From G963665925 sp963676345 (GTDB taxonomy: Bacteria; Bacillota; Clostridia; Peptostreptococcales; Acidaminobacteraceae), in NCBI GenBank assembly GCA_963676345.2, contig CAXXTS010000002.1, forward strand, positions 1,000,892 to 1,064,891: DNA of 64,000 nt. The letters are read 5' to 3'. Below the pieces are notes generated by a model that was not told the DNA's origin, ran no database searches, and saw only the letters and a list, made by a program, of their open reading frames with translations. The number at the start of each line of letters is the position of its first letter. Position 1 is the first letter of the stretch. The translations under genes were made by a program, and so were the position numbers. Positions 41,966 through 50,734 of this stretch are shown here, piece after piece.

Positions 41966-43207
41966 TTAAACCAATAACTTGTTATCAAAATGCTGCTTCA
42001 TATTTTTCTTCTCTTTATAGTGTGGTTTCTTAAGCATTATTACGAGTAAAAAACCAATTAGACTCGCACCCGCTGCAATGAGAAAAGATAGAGTCAGCCC
42101 CATTGCTGATGCTTGAACTACTTTTACCAAATACGGACAGCCCAGCGAGCTTAATCCATAGCCAAACATGACAGCACCGTAATTAATGCCGTTATGGCGT
42201 GTACCGAAGTAATCGACAGTAATCGTCGGATACATCCCCATAAATCCGCCGTAGGTAAATCCCACTAGTGCAACAGAACAAATAAACAAATTGGTATCAA
42301 AGTGAGCCACACCGAGTATTGCCAGCATATTCAAAGCAAAGAGCATCAGTAGCATTACCTTTCGACCAAGATAATCAGAAAGCCATGGTGCCAACAATCT
42401 GCCACCCGTGTTCATAACTGCAACAATCATAACCCCCAAAAGGGCAACATTCTCTGTCAAACCACGCTGAGCCCCCAAGGACATCAACATGGGGTTTATG
42501 AGAAAATATGCAGGAACAGCCAGCATCATAGTCAGGGTAATTATGTAGTACTGGGGTGTTCGAAGCACTTGTGTCACACTGTAATCATAGTTTGGATTGT
42601 TAACACCGTCCTTACTCGTTGCAGCACTTCGCACATCGGATGGTTCTTTAATAATCCCACTTCCTAGAACTGCAATTACGCTCATCACACCTGCAATGAG
42701 AAGCATCCCACCAGAAAAGCCATACCTATTCAAGGCCTTTAGAGCAATAGGATTCATAATCAACCCAAACGCACCTGTCGCACAAATTAAAATTCCTGTA
42801 ACCAATCCCTGTTTGTCGGGAAACCACTTCTGAATCGTTGCAATATTGGTATTGTATGAGAAGCCTGCTCCAAATCCGGTCATGATTCCATACGTCACAT
42901 TCAGTAAGTAGCCCTTATCTACGGGAACAATAACCGATAACAGCAGTCCAGACACTAAAATGCTATTGCCAATGACCACCAAGTGATTTGCCTTCATATA
43001 TCTCTGTATTACACCTGCTGCAATGTTTCCCAGTGAAAATGTAGCCAGCAAAACCCCGAAAGGCAAGTTGGCCGACCCAGTGTCCATACAAAAGTACTCC
43101 TTAACAAATGGTTGAAAGACACTCCAGACATAGGCAATCCCATAGCAAAACTGTAGAAAAACGCCGGCTGTAAGAATCATATATCTATTTGGGGTTACTG
43201 CTCTCAT
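41966..43207 (-). CDS. OFA-type major facilitator (oxalate/formate antiporter-like)
   Basis: A 413-residue MFS carrier with 12 predicted helices, of the OxlT/OFA group. Typical segments are FCYGIAYVWSVFQPFVKE in helix 1 and GFGAGFSYNTNIATIQKWFPDKQGLVTGI in the first half. OFA carriers exchange small carboxylates. Between the dehydrogenase and aminotransferase genes it could export the reduced hydroxy-acid product or exchange it for substrate. The substrate is inferred from context only. Gaps to the neighbours are 45 and 31 bases. Confidence 0.85.
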   Translation of the reverse strand: MRAVTPNRYMILTAGVFLQFCYGIAYVWSVFQPFVKEYFCMDTGSANLPFGVLLATFSLGNIAAGVIQRYMKANHLVVIGNSILVSGLLLSVIVPVDKGYLLNVTYGIMTGFGAGFSYNTNIATIQKWFPDKQGLVTGILICATGAFGLIMNPIALKALNRYGFSGGMLLIAGVMSVIAVLGSGIIKEPSDVRSAATSKDGVNNPNYDYSVTQVLRTPQYYIITLTMMLAVPAYFLINPMLMSLGAQRGLTENVALLGVMIVAVMNTGGRLLAPWLSDYLGRKVMLLMLFALNMLAILGVAHFDTNLFICSVALVGFTYGGFMGMYPTITVDYFGTRHNGINYGAVMFGYGLSSLGCPYLVKVVQASAMGLTLSFLIAAGASLIGFLLVIMLKKPHYKEKKNMKQHFDNKLLV

Positions 43208-43252
43208 AATTGTCCCTTTCCTTTATCTCTAACTCAGTCAATCGAGCATTTA

Positions 43253-44395
43253 TTATAGTGCCTGATGATATAGTTCTATAATGTCTTCTAATGTGCTTTG
43301 TCTTGGATTGACAAGAATATTCCCGCTTTTCATAGCGTCCTCCGCCATTTCTACAATCTTTTTATCATCGACGCCTACCTGTGTCAGCGTCGCTGGAATA
43401 TTTAAATCCGCATTCAGCTTTTTTATTGCCTCCACAAGCATCCTTGATTCAAAACTCTGTGTCCTTTTACCTGTCAAACATTCGTATATTTTCTCGTATT
43501 TGCCCTTATCTGCAAGGGCGTTATATTCTAGAACAACGGGCAAAAGTATTGCATTTGCAACACCATGTGCTACATTATAAAATCCGCCTAGTGGATGAGC
43601 CATTGCATGTACATTCCCAAGCCGCGCCCAAGCAAATGCAATTCCAGCAAAGGTCGATGCACTCATCATGGCACTGGCTGCGTCCTCATCTTTTCGGTTT
43701 GCTACAAAGCTTCTAATATTTGTACCAATAAGTTCAATGGCTTTCTGTGCCATAGCATTTGTAAAAGGAGATGCCGCCAATGATAAATAGGCTTCAACTG
43801 CATGAACCAGTGCATCCATCCCTGTCGATGCTGCAACACCTGCCGGAAGAGACATTATCATCGCTGGATCAAGAATGGCACAAGTCGGTATTAGTTCATA
43901 GCTGAATACAGTTAGTTTATAGTTTCTTTTCTTGTCTGTAATAACAGAAAATGCAGTTACTTCACTACCGGTTCCCGCAGTTGTTGGAATGGCTACCAGC
44001 GGTACGATGGGGCCAGGTACCTTATGTGCGCCTTCATAATCAACGATTTCTCCACCGTATGCTGCCAACACCCCAACAGATTTTGCGACATCCATTGGAC
44101 TGCCCCCACCAAGTGCAACAATGCCCTCTGCTTCAAATGACTTATATATTTCTACTGCAGCCTGTACGGTTTCTATAGACGGGTTGGGTTCAACATCAAG
44201 ATAGCATGCCACCTCGATATTCGCATCCCTCAGAATACTGGATACCTTTTGAACAAATCCGAGTTCTTCCAAAATACGGTCTGAAATAATAAGTACCCTC
44301 TCCAGAGATTTTTCTTTGAATGTATCTGGAATACTCAAAAGTGAATTTATACCATATTTTATATTTTGTGGTATTGAAAAGCTGTACTGATCCAT
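43253..44395 (-). CDS. Iron-containing alcohol dehydrogenase
   Basis: A 380-residue group III dehydrogenase. GGGSPMDVAKSV binds NAD. The metal ligands are Asp in AILDPAM and His in LVHAVEAYLS, VHAMAHPLGG and NVAHG. These enzymes reduce aldehydes or semialdehydes such as succinate semialdehyde to 4-hydroxybutyrate. The ORF is open to 44446, but AAAGGA seven bases before the ATG at 44395 and family length favour that start. The gene pairs with a class III aminotransferase, suggesting reduction of its semialdehyde product. Confidence 0.92.
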   Translation of the reverse strand: MDQYSFSIPQNIKYGINSLLSIPDTFKEKSLERVLIISDRILEELGFVQKVSSILRDANIEVACYLDVEPNPSIETVQAAVEIYKSFEAEGIVALGGGSPMDVAKSVGVLAAYGGEIVDYEGAHKVPGPIVPLVAIPTTAGTGSEVTAFSVITDKKRNYKLTVFSYELIPTCAILDPAMIMSLPAGVAASTGMDALVHAVEAYLSLAASPFTNAMAQKAIELIGTNIRSFVANRKDEDAASAMMSASTFAGIAFAWARLGNVHAMAHPLGGFYNVAHGVANAILLPVVLEYNALADKGKYEKIYECLTGKRTQSFESRMLVEAIKKLNADLNIPATLTQVGVDDKKIVEMAEDAMKSGNILVNPRQSTLEDIIELYHQAL

Positions 44396-44421
44396 TACAT
44401 AGTCCTTTCTATATCCGTCCA

Positions 44422-44445
44422 TGTCCATTGAACCTTCAATGGACA
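44422..44445. promoter_or_regulatory. Perfect 11-2-11 palindrome in the iron ADH leader
   Basis: TGTCCATTGAA-CC-TTCAATGGACA, 27 bases before the start codon of the dehydrogenase and 70 after the stop of the MetS gene. There is no T run on either strand, so an operator is more likely than a terminator. A PucR site is possible. Confidence 0.5.
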
Positions 44446-44514
44446 AATGGACTTCTTTGCCTCTATTTCACATACAGTACGATGTCATTCAGGTTTGAAA
44501 TATCTTCTTAATGG

Positions 44515-44622
44515 CTAGTTTCCAGTATTATCTGTATTAAAAGCCTTGTTTAGAAGGTAAATAAATCCGCCTCCATAAAATAAAGTAACACTTATCATCA
44601 TTATTATAGATTGGCTCTTCAT
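44515..44622 (-). CDS. MetS-type small subunit of the NSS transporter
   Basis: A 35-residue peptide with one membrane helix (about residues 5-25, SIIMMISVTLFYGGGFIYLL) and a short polar tail. GGAGGTG lies 8 bases before the ATG at 44622. It begins 2 bases after the stop of the NSS transporter. Size, position and the S-x-I-M-M-x...GG-like helix match the MetS family of small subunits that accompany bacterial NSS methionine/alanine transporters. Confidence 0.85.
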   Translation of the reverse strand: MKSQSIIMMISVTLFYGGGFIYLLNKAFNTDNTGN

Positions 44623-44624
44623 AT

Positions 44625-46118
44625 TTACACCTCCATTTCTAGAGGTAGGTTCAATTGCTTTTCTCCAGCCTTATCAGCTATTACATTATTGGTGATGAAA
44701 ACAATAACCAAAAGTATTGCCCACTGAATAAGAATGGTTCCAACACTGAATATTTCCTTAGGATCCATCCAGCTCTCTGGATACCATGTCACTGCTTGGT
44801 ATAGCCACCAGCCTGTAATGATTGTGAAAAATACAGGGAACAGCCCAACACTATACGTCCACCATTTGTTAACACGAATGTCCGCCCATGGTGTATTTAG
44901 ATATTGGCCACGCACTTTTTCTAGACCGAATTTGAGCATTGCGTAGGAAACAAACAAACCACTTACAAGGAGTGCAATTCCCCATACCCAGTCTTGGTTG
45001 TCTAATATGTTTATGTTCCAGGCGGATGGAATGCCTACAACCCATCCAAAACTTGTAATAAGCAGTGTTGAACTCTTTCTGGACATGCCCGCGTCCATCA
45101 AATTACGAACACCAACTTCAAGCATTGGCAGAAGTGATGACAGCGCTGCAATCGACATGGCAAGGAAAAATACCGAAGCAACCAGCGATCCAAGCGGCAT
45201 ACTCGAAAAGAGCTGCGCCAAATAAATGAAAGTAAGTCCTGCGTTGCCTTGCGTGAGCACTTCCTGTGCAAATGCCTCTGTTGGGGATAATGCGAATATT
45301 GCAGACATAACGGTCATGCCGGCCAACAGCGCCCCGACATTATTACCAAAGCCCATTATCATGCAGTTACATGGAATATCTTCTTTTCGCTTCGTGTAAA
45401 CAGCGTATGTGATAATAAAGCCCCAGCCTGCACCCGTCGACCAGGCACACTGCGTAAACGCGTTTAGCCAAATAGTAGGATTTGTCAGCTGTGATATGTC
45501 TGGGTTAAACAAGTAGTTCAGTCCGTTTAATGCTCCCGGCAGTGTCACTGCACGAATCAGAGCCGCTATCATCAGGATAAACAATGCTGGAATCATAATT
45601 TTTGATGCCTTTTCAATCCCCCTTGAAACTCCGCGGTAGATAATAAAGCCTGCTACAGTAATGGATATGATGTGAAATAGCAAGGTTTGAAACGGCGTTG
45701 TTGTGAAATTTGTCCAAATTTCATTAGTTTTCTCAATAGTTAGACCCTGTCTAAACACTCCGGATACAGAAAGGGTAAAATACTTTACACACCATCCCAT
45801 CACCACAGAATAATAGGCCATAATTAACAGACAAACTGCTGTGATCCAGCTCCCCATCCATGTGTATTTTCTTCCAACAAAATCCCTAAAAGCACCAATG
45901 GGTCCTTTCCCACTTTGCTTTCCCATAACCATTTCTGCCATCAGGAGGGGGATGCCCCAAACAAACAAAGCCACAGTCCATGCAATAATAAAAGGCCCGC
46001 CTCCATTTGCTGCTGCGATCCTTGGAAATCGCCATATATTACCTGTACCGATTGCCATACCTATGCTTGCTGCAATAAACCCCCACCTACTACCAAATTT
46101 TTCAGTACTTTGACTCAT
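44625..46118 (-). CDS. Sodium-dependent NSS family amino acid transporter
   Basis: A 497-residue transporter of the neurotransmitter:sodium symporter family with 11-12 helices. The start of the family, KFGSRWGFIAASIGMAIGTGNIWRFPR with unwound helix 1, is clear, and ANGGGPF follows. It imports an amino acid with Na+. An ORF to 46214 is open, but AGGAGGG precedes the ATG at 46118. It is followed by its MetS small subunit. The downstream aminotransferase/dehydrogenase pair suggests an omega-amino acid as substrate, though Gly, Ala, Met or aromatic amino acids cannot be excluded. Confidence 0.92.
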   Translation of the reverse strand: MSQSTEKFGSRWGFIAASIGMAIGTGNIWRFPRIAAANGGGPFIIAWTVALFVWGIPLLMAEMVMGKQSGKGPIGAFRDFVGRKYTWMGSWITAVCLLIMAYYSVVMGWCVKYFTLSVSGVFRQGLTIEKTNEIWTNFTTTPFQTLLFHIISITVAGFIIYRGVSRGIEKASKIMIPALFILMIAALIRAVTLPGALNGLNYLFNPDISQLTNPTIWLNAFTQCAWSTGAGWGFIITYAVYTKRKEDIPCNCMIMGFGNNVGALLAGMTVMSAIFALSPTEAFAQEVLTQGNAGLTFIYLAQLFSSMPLGSLVASVFFLAMSIAALSSLLPMLEVGVRNLMDAGMSRKSSTLLITSFGWVVGIPSAWNINILDNQDWVWGIALLVSGLFVSYAMLKFGLEKVRGQYLNTPWADIRVNKWWTYSVGLFPVFFTIITGWWLYQAVTWYPESWMDPKEIFSVGTILIQWAILLVIVFITNNVIADKAGEKQLNLPLEMEV

Positions 46119-46212
46119 AAACCCTCCTCGTTTAATCCTATAAACTGACGCAATTTTCTGAAATAGCCAACTGAGTCGTCCCGTAAATTCTTTTACAACG
46201 CGATAATGAGAC

Positions 46213-46250
46213 AAAAAGAGGCCTCGCGCAATATTCGCAAGGCCTCTTTG
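46213..46250 (-). terminator. Terminator after the sigma-54 activator gene
   Basis: AAAGAGGCCT pairs with AGGCCTCTTT, with a further GCG/CGC pair inside, followed on the minus strand by TTTGTCTC after a T run. It lies about 180 bases after the activator stop. Confidence 0.75.
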
Positions 46251-46346
46251 CCATTGTTCGGTTATTCATTTTTAAGGCTCTTCGCCTGAATTGCTCTCAG
46301 TATACCACATGGAAAAAATAACACCATATCTATACGGGACAGTTCA

Positions 46347-46367
46347 TTTTGTGCAGTGAGCACAAAA
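46347..46367. promoter_or_regulatory. Dyad upstream of the NSS transporter gene
   Basis: A perfect 8-5-8 inverted repeat, TTTTGTGC-AGTGA-GCACAAAA, about 230 bases before the NSS start. It could be an activator site. No -24/-12 sigma-54 promoter was found between it and the gene. The other bases of 46119-46426 hold the terminator and no gene. Confidence 0.35.
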
Positions 46368-46426
46368 GTGTTTTAGGTCCAAACTCATTGCAATCACAAG
46401 ACTTCACATGAAAACCTTTGCCAGAT

Positions 46427-48150
46427 TTAATGTATGCCATACTTCTTAAGTTTATAATATAAGGACCTCAACGATATCCCAAGATCCTTAGCCGTCAGCT
46501 CTCTGTTATCATCATTTTCTCTTAAAACATGTAGAATATGACTTTTTTCAGCCATTTCCAGATGATCTGATAGCACTCTACTCATCTCATGGGGTTGCGA
46601 AAGCGTATAGGTATCTGCCGCCAATGACTCGCTCCCCTCTTTACCAGACTGGAAGGATGGCATGTGGTAGCGCTGTAATATGGTCTCACTCATGCGCATG
46701 TTAATCATAGACCTGCCGATGTAGTTCTCAAGTTCTCTGACATTCCCGGCCAATCATACGAACGAATATGTGCCATTGCGCTGTCATTGATGCCGCGGAC
46801 ATGCCTGCCATATTCCTGATTGTATTTATTAATTAGAAACTCAATTAGAGCTGCAAGATCGTCTTTGTGACTTCTCAGTGCAGGAATTTGTATTGGAAAT
46901 ACATTCAGTCTGTAGTAGAGATCTTTTCTAAACATTCTTTCCGATACCGCTTTTTCAAGGTCAACATTGGTGGCAGATATAACACGCACATCCACACTTA
47001 TGGGCTTGGTTCCACCGACCCTCACAATCTCCTTTTCCTGAAGCACACGCAGGAGCTTTGCCTGCATGGTCAGGCTAATTTCTCCAATTTCATCTAAAAA
47101 TATTGTACCACCATCAGCTTGTTCAAAAAGACCAATTTTACCACCCTTTGACGCACCTGTAAATGCCCCTTCTACATATCCAAAGAGTTCACTTTCAAGG
47201 ATGTTTTCAGAAATCGCCGCACAGTTGACCCGTACAAACTGGCTGAACTTCCTGTCAGATGCATTATGGATAGCATGGGCAAAGAGTTCTTTACCTGTCC
47301 CGCTTTCACCTCTTAAAATAATCGTCGCTGGCGTTTCCGCGGCCAAACGGGCCTTTGCAATGGTAGCAACCATGACTTCGCTGCTGCCAATAATATCGTC
47401 AAATGTGTATTTGGCTTCCAGGTTACGAATAATTTGCTTGGCCTGATCCAACTCAGAAATCAGTTTGTTGATTTCAGTTAAATCGTGAATAACCGCAACA
47501 CTTCCACGCAGTTCTCCATCCACAATAATGGGCGCTGCCTCTGTCATGACTTCCTTTCGATTGGGGCCAACACGATGGTACATTCCCTTTACCGGTTCTC
47601 TTGTTTCGAGTACTTTTAGGTGAACACTATCCCCTTCGGCTAAATCCACGGTTGAAGGCTTTCCAATAATGTCTTTTTCTGTATAACCCGTCAGGCGTGT
47701 ATAGGCCGGGTTAATCAACCACCCGACACCATCATGATTCACTACAGAGATTGCATCTTGTGTGGCATTGAGTATGGCTTCCAGCATGGACTGAACTTCC
47801 CTTAAGTTTGTGATTTCTTCTGCTAGAGCATGTACCTCTGTAATATCTCTAAAAACCGCTATCGCACCGATTATTGCACCTTGCTCATTACGCACAGGCA
47901 TTCGGTTTGTCACGATTTCAATTTCACCGAGCATTTGTTTTCTATTCAGCTCAGACTCTCCTGTCGTTAATATATACGGCAGTCGTGTCGTTTCTACAAC
48001 TTCTGTGATGTGTTTACCAATTACATCTTCTGACGATTTTTGAGTCAGTTTTCCTGCGGCCGCATTATAAAGGGTTATAATCCCATCTCTATCTACTGCG
48101 ATCATGGCATCATGGGTTGAATCCAAAATGAGTTCAATTTCCCGTTTCAT
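46427..48150 (-). pseudogene. PAS-domain sigma-54 activator, frameshifted
   Basis: A gene for a protein of about 574 residues split by a missing base near 46742-46745. Residues 1-105 and 118-228 are PAS domains. A coiled linker follows, then an AAA+ domain with Walker A GESGTGKE (281-288), GAFTGA (329-334) and FLDEIGE (351-357). The second reading frame adds the AAA+ end and a Fis-type helix-turn-helix (AKDLGISLRSLYYKLKK). In frame one WPG is followed by MSENL, while the other frame gives GNVREL, as expected after WP. If real, activation of its sigma-54 targets is lost. If a base was missed in sequencing, it is a normal BkdR/RocR-type activator. Confidence 0.85.
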
Positions 48151-48210
48151 AAGTCACCTCGCCTCTCATAGATGTATTTTAGCATTTTTGATGTCTCCTA
48201 AACAAAAAAG

Positions 48211-48228
48211 ACTGCAAATTTTTGCAGT
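48211..48228 (-). terminator. Hairpin with T tail between cdaR and the activator gene
   Basis: ACTGCAAA-TT-TTTGCAGT, followed on the minus strand by CTTTTTTG. It lies 60 bases before the activator start and may be a second terminator for cdaR or an attenuator for the activator. Confidence 0.55.
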
Positions 48229-48235
48229 TCATGCG

Positions 48236-48304
48236 CAAAAAAACTTCGAAAGCCTGAAATCATCAAATCTAATCTGATTTTCTTCACTCAGTCTTTCGAA
48301 GTTT
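48236..48304 (-). terminator. Terminator after cdaR
   Basis: AAACTTCGAAAG pairs with CTTTCGAAGTTT (48241-48252 and 48293-48304) around a 40-base loop, with TTTTTTTG on the minus strand. It is 12 bases after the cdaR stop. Confidence 0.7.
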
Positions 48305-48315
48305 ATTATTATAGT

Positions 48316-49704
48316 CTACTGCTGCAACAAATCGTCTTCGACATTCGACGTATTTTCATTACCCTCTGGTTCAGCTGTATTGTCTGTTTCAGTAGGTGTT
48401 TCACCAGCCCCATCATTTGTGCCTGTACCATCATTTAGGAGTTCTTTGAGTCGCACTGGTATTCTGACTTGGTCTGCATCAAAATCAATACTGCGCACCG
48501 TGTTTTCCATTTCTACCTTAACAACCGCTGTGTTGGCAATGCCTGGTTTGAGATTGCTTCCATCAAAATATAGATTTAAAGAAGATTCATCAATATTTTT
48601 CATAACGGACTCGATATCTCGAACCGTCACTTCGACAGAACCTGAAATATCTCGCTGTGTTACGATAAATGCATCATTCATATTACGAATCGGAATCTCA
48701 GAAGCTGGTATGGTAAAACGTTTTGTCTCATAGGCTTCAACATAAATAGTCGCTACTGCCGGATCATTCAAATATGGAGTTCCCACACCCTCTGGCAAGT
48801 CCAACTGTACTTGCACATCTGCAGTACTCATAATTCCAGATATATCTATTGGTTTTGTATAAAGCCTTTCAAGTGCATCAACCGCATTTTCTGTACCTCT
48901 TACAGTTACAGCGGCAGGGGAAATTTGTATTCTCACAATTTCAAATCCCTGTGCTGAACGCCCGGTAATACGCTCATTTACAGCAAGGGTTTTTAGTTTA
49001 TCAATGACTATACTCGAGCGAACATAATCCCGCCCAAGCGCTACTCCGTTAACCACATTACCGTCATTATCGACCGGCATAACAGGGATTTCTTTTTCAA
49101 GTGTTCCCGTAGCTTCATCAATTTTCATTTCGCCATAAATCATAGCGACGGTATTCACATAGGATTCTGGACCTCGAACAGATATTTCCATTGGTTCATA
49201 TTCTAGCTCACCTTTGACAAACCCATTCTTTGTCTCGCCAGATACCGTTATATTGACGGGCTTTGATATTTCAACAACCTTATCAAGTGAAATCTTAATT
49301 TCTTTTTGGGAAAGATCATTAACCGTAAAGCTGCCATTAAAGGTACGTGTTTCAAGTGGCACACTGTTTATACCTTTGCCATAGCCACTCAAATCTGCCG
49401 TCACGCGAACGTCATCGTTGCTTACATCAAATAAATCGTTTCGTCGCCCTTTGACTTCCACGTCTACAAAAAACTCTTGTTCATCCATAATCACCAGTCC
49501 GTTTTGTGTCACACTGGAAGCATTGAGTAATTCAACCTGAATGTTCTCAAGTTCTTTGATCATTTCCGGATTGACCTGATCCATAACGTAGAGCCAAAAC
49601 AAAATCGCAAAGAGAAGTGATATGATTTTTTGTCCTGTATTTCTTGAAAGTCGACTTCTGCTAAATCCTTCATTGAGTCGATTCATCCATTTCGGCTGTG
49701 TCAT
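48316..49704 (-). CDS. cdaR: CdaA regulatory protein (YbbR domains)
   Basis: A 462-residue protein with one N-terminal membrane helix (about residues 22-42, KIISLLFAILFWLYV) and four YbbR-type beta-rich repeats outside the cell. A Pro/Thr/Glu/Asn-rich tail follows. CdaR modulates the activity of membrane diadenylate cyclase CdaA. The ORF opens at 49719, but the ATG at 49704 follows GGTGGAG and overlaps the cdaA stop by four bases. In contrast to most Firmicutes, glmM does not follow. Confidence 0.9.
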   Translation of the reverse strand: MTQPKWMNRLNEGFSRSRLSRNTGQKIISLLFAILFWLYVMDQVNPEMIKELENIQVELLNASSVTQNGLVIMDEQEFFVDVEVKGRRNDLFDVSNDDVRVTADLSGYGKGINSVPLETRTFNGSFTVNDLSQKEIKISLDKVVEISKPVNITVSGETKNGFVKGELEYEPMEISVRGPESYVNTVAMIYGEMKIDEATGTLEKEIPVMPVDNDGNVVNGVALGRDYVRSSIVIDKLKTLAVNERITGRSAQGFEIVRIQISPAAVTVRGTENAVDALERLYTKPIDISGIMSTADVQVQLDLPEGVGTPYLNDPAVATIYVEAYETKRFTIPASEIPIRNMNDAFIVTQRDISGSVEVTVRDIESVMKNIDESSLNLYFDGSNLKPGIANTAVVKVEMENTVRSIDFDADQVRIPVRLKELLNDGTGTNDGAGETPTETDNTAEPEGNENTSNVEDDLLQQ

Positions 49705-50519
49705 TTTACAATTCTCCACCTTTTATTAATAAGGGCCTTTCCATTGTCTGAATGAAATGCATCCATAATTTTATTAGATAGGGTTTTAGGATCAAGGAAT
49801 CTGGAAAGTTTCCCGTCCATTGCAATCGATATTGCGCCCGTTTCTTCTGATACAATCACAACAACGGCGTCGGACTGTTCACAAATGCCCAGTGCCGCTC
49901 GGTGCCTTGTTCCAATTTCCTTGCTTAAGCTCTGATTTTCCGAAAGGGGTAAGAAACACCCTGCTGCAAGAATTTTATCTTTACGCACAATAACTGCGCC
50001 ATCGTGAAGTGGCGTGTTTGGAATAAATACGTTTATCAGCAGTCCGCTAGATATTTGTCCATCTATGCGTACACCGGTCTCAACAATATCATTAATTCCT
50101 GTTTCTCTTTCAAGTACAATCAAAGCACCAATTCGATCACGCGAGAGTGTTGTTACAGCTGAAACAACCTGATCAACTGACTCCTGCATGATTTCGCGGT
50201 CTACCTCTGCAAAGGACTTCGAAAGCAGTTTGCTGCGTCCTATGTATTCAAGTGCACGTCGCATCTCTGGCTGGAACACAATAAGAAGTGCAACCACCCC
50301 GAGAGTCAATGTATTCTGCAATATGAAGTGCACAACATAAAGCTTTGCCCACTCACTGACTTTAGAAACAACCAGCAAAATAATAATCCCTTTAATCAGC
50401 TGCTCTGCGCGCGTTTCACGGATTAAGGACAAAAGCTTGTAAAACACAAAGGCCACTATGAAAATGTCTACTATATCTAGAATACGGATATTCAAGAAAA
50501 TATTCATAATTGTTTCCAA
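49701..50519 (-). CDS. cdaA: Diadenylate cyclase CdaA
   Basis: A 272-residue membrane enzyme with three N-terminal helices (about residues 5-85) and a DisA_N cyclase domain (about 100-250). The catalytic motifs DGAVIV and GTRHRAALG are intact. It makes c-di-AMP from two ATP. This second messenger controls potassium and osmolyte balance and cell wall homeostasis. cdaR is translationally coupled downstream. Confidence 0.96.
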   Translation of the reverse strand: METIMNIFLNIRILDIVDIFIVAFVFYKLLSLIRETRAEQLIKGIIILLVVSKVSEWAKLYVVHFILQNTLTLGVVALLIVFQPEMRRALEYIGRSKLLSKSFAEVDREIMQESVDQVVSAVTTLSRDRIGALIVLERETGINDIVETGVRIDGQISSGLLINVFIPNTPLHDGAVIVRKDKILAAGCFLPLSENQSLSKEIGTRHRAALGICEQSDAVVVIVSEETGAISIAMDGKLSRFLDPKTLSNKIMDAFHSDNGKALINKRWRIVK

Positions 50520-50604
50520 AAATCATACACCTCATTATTTTCTGATTCGTTACAACAGTATACTATATTTTGTTAATACGAGGGGAAAGATGTACCATTT
50601 GTAG

Positions 50605-50626
50605 TATAATCTTAATGTTACATTAA
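50605..50626 (+). promoter_or_regulatory. -10 element and operator-like palindrome before the EamA gene
   Basis: A TATAAT hexamer at 50605-50610 is followed at once by TTAATGT-T-ACATTAA (50612-50626), a perfect 7-1-7 dyad. The position, over the likely start site, suggests a repressor site. The regulator is unknown, and no good -35 was seen. Confidence 0.45.
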
Positions 50627-50734
50627 AAATATTGTCAAAACAACATCACAAAAGTTACATTTTGGACCCTATACCACACCTAAAAGCTTACAAGTGGCTT
50701 ATTTGTCAAAGGGTTTGAGCAAAGGATGATTATT

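Noticed and set aside
46119..46346. A sigma-54 promoter for the NSS gene
   Set aside because: GG and GC elements are present but with spacing of 15 or more instead of 10, so they do not fit the -24/-12 rule.
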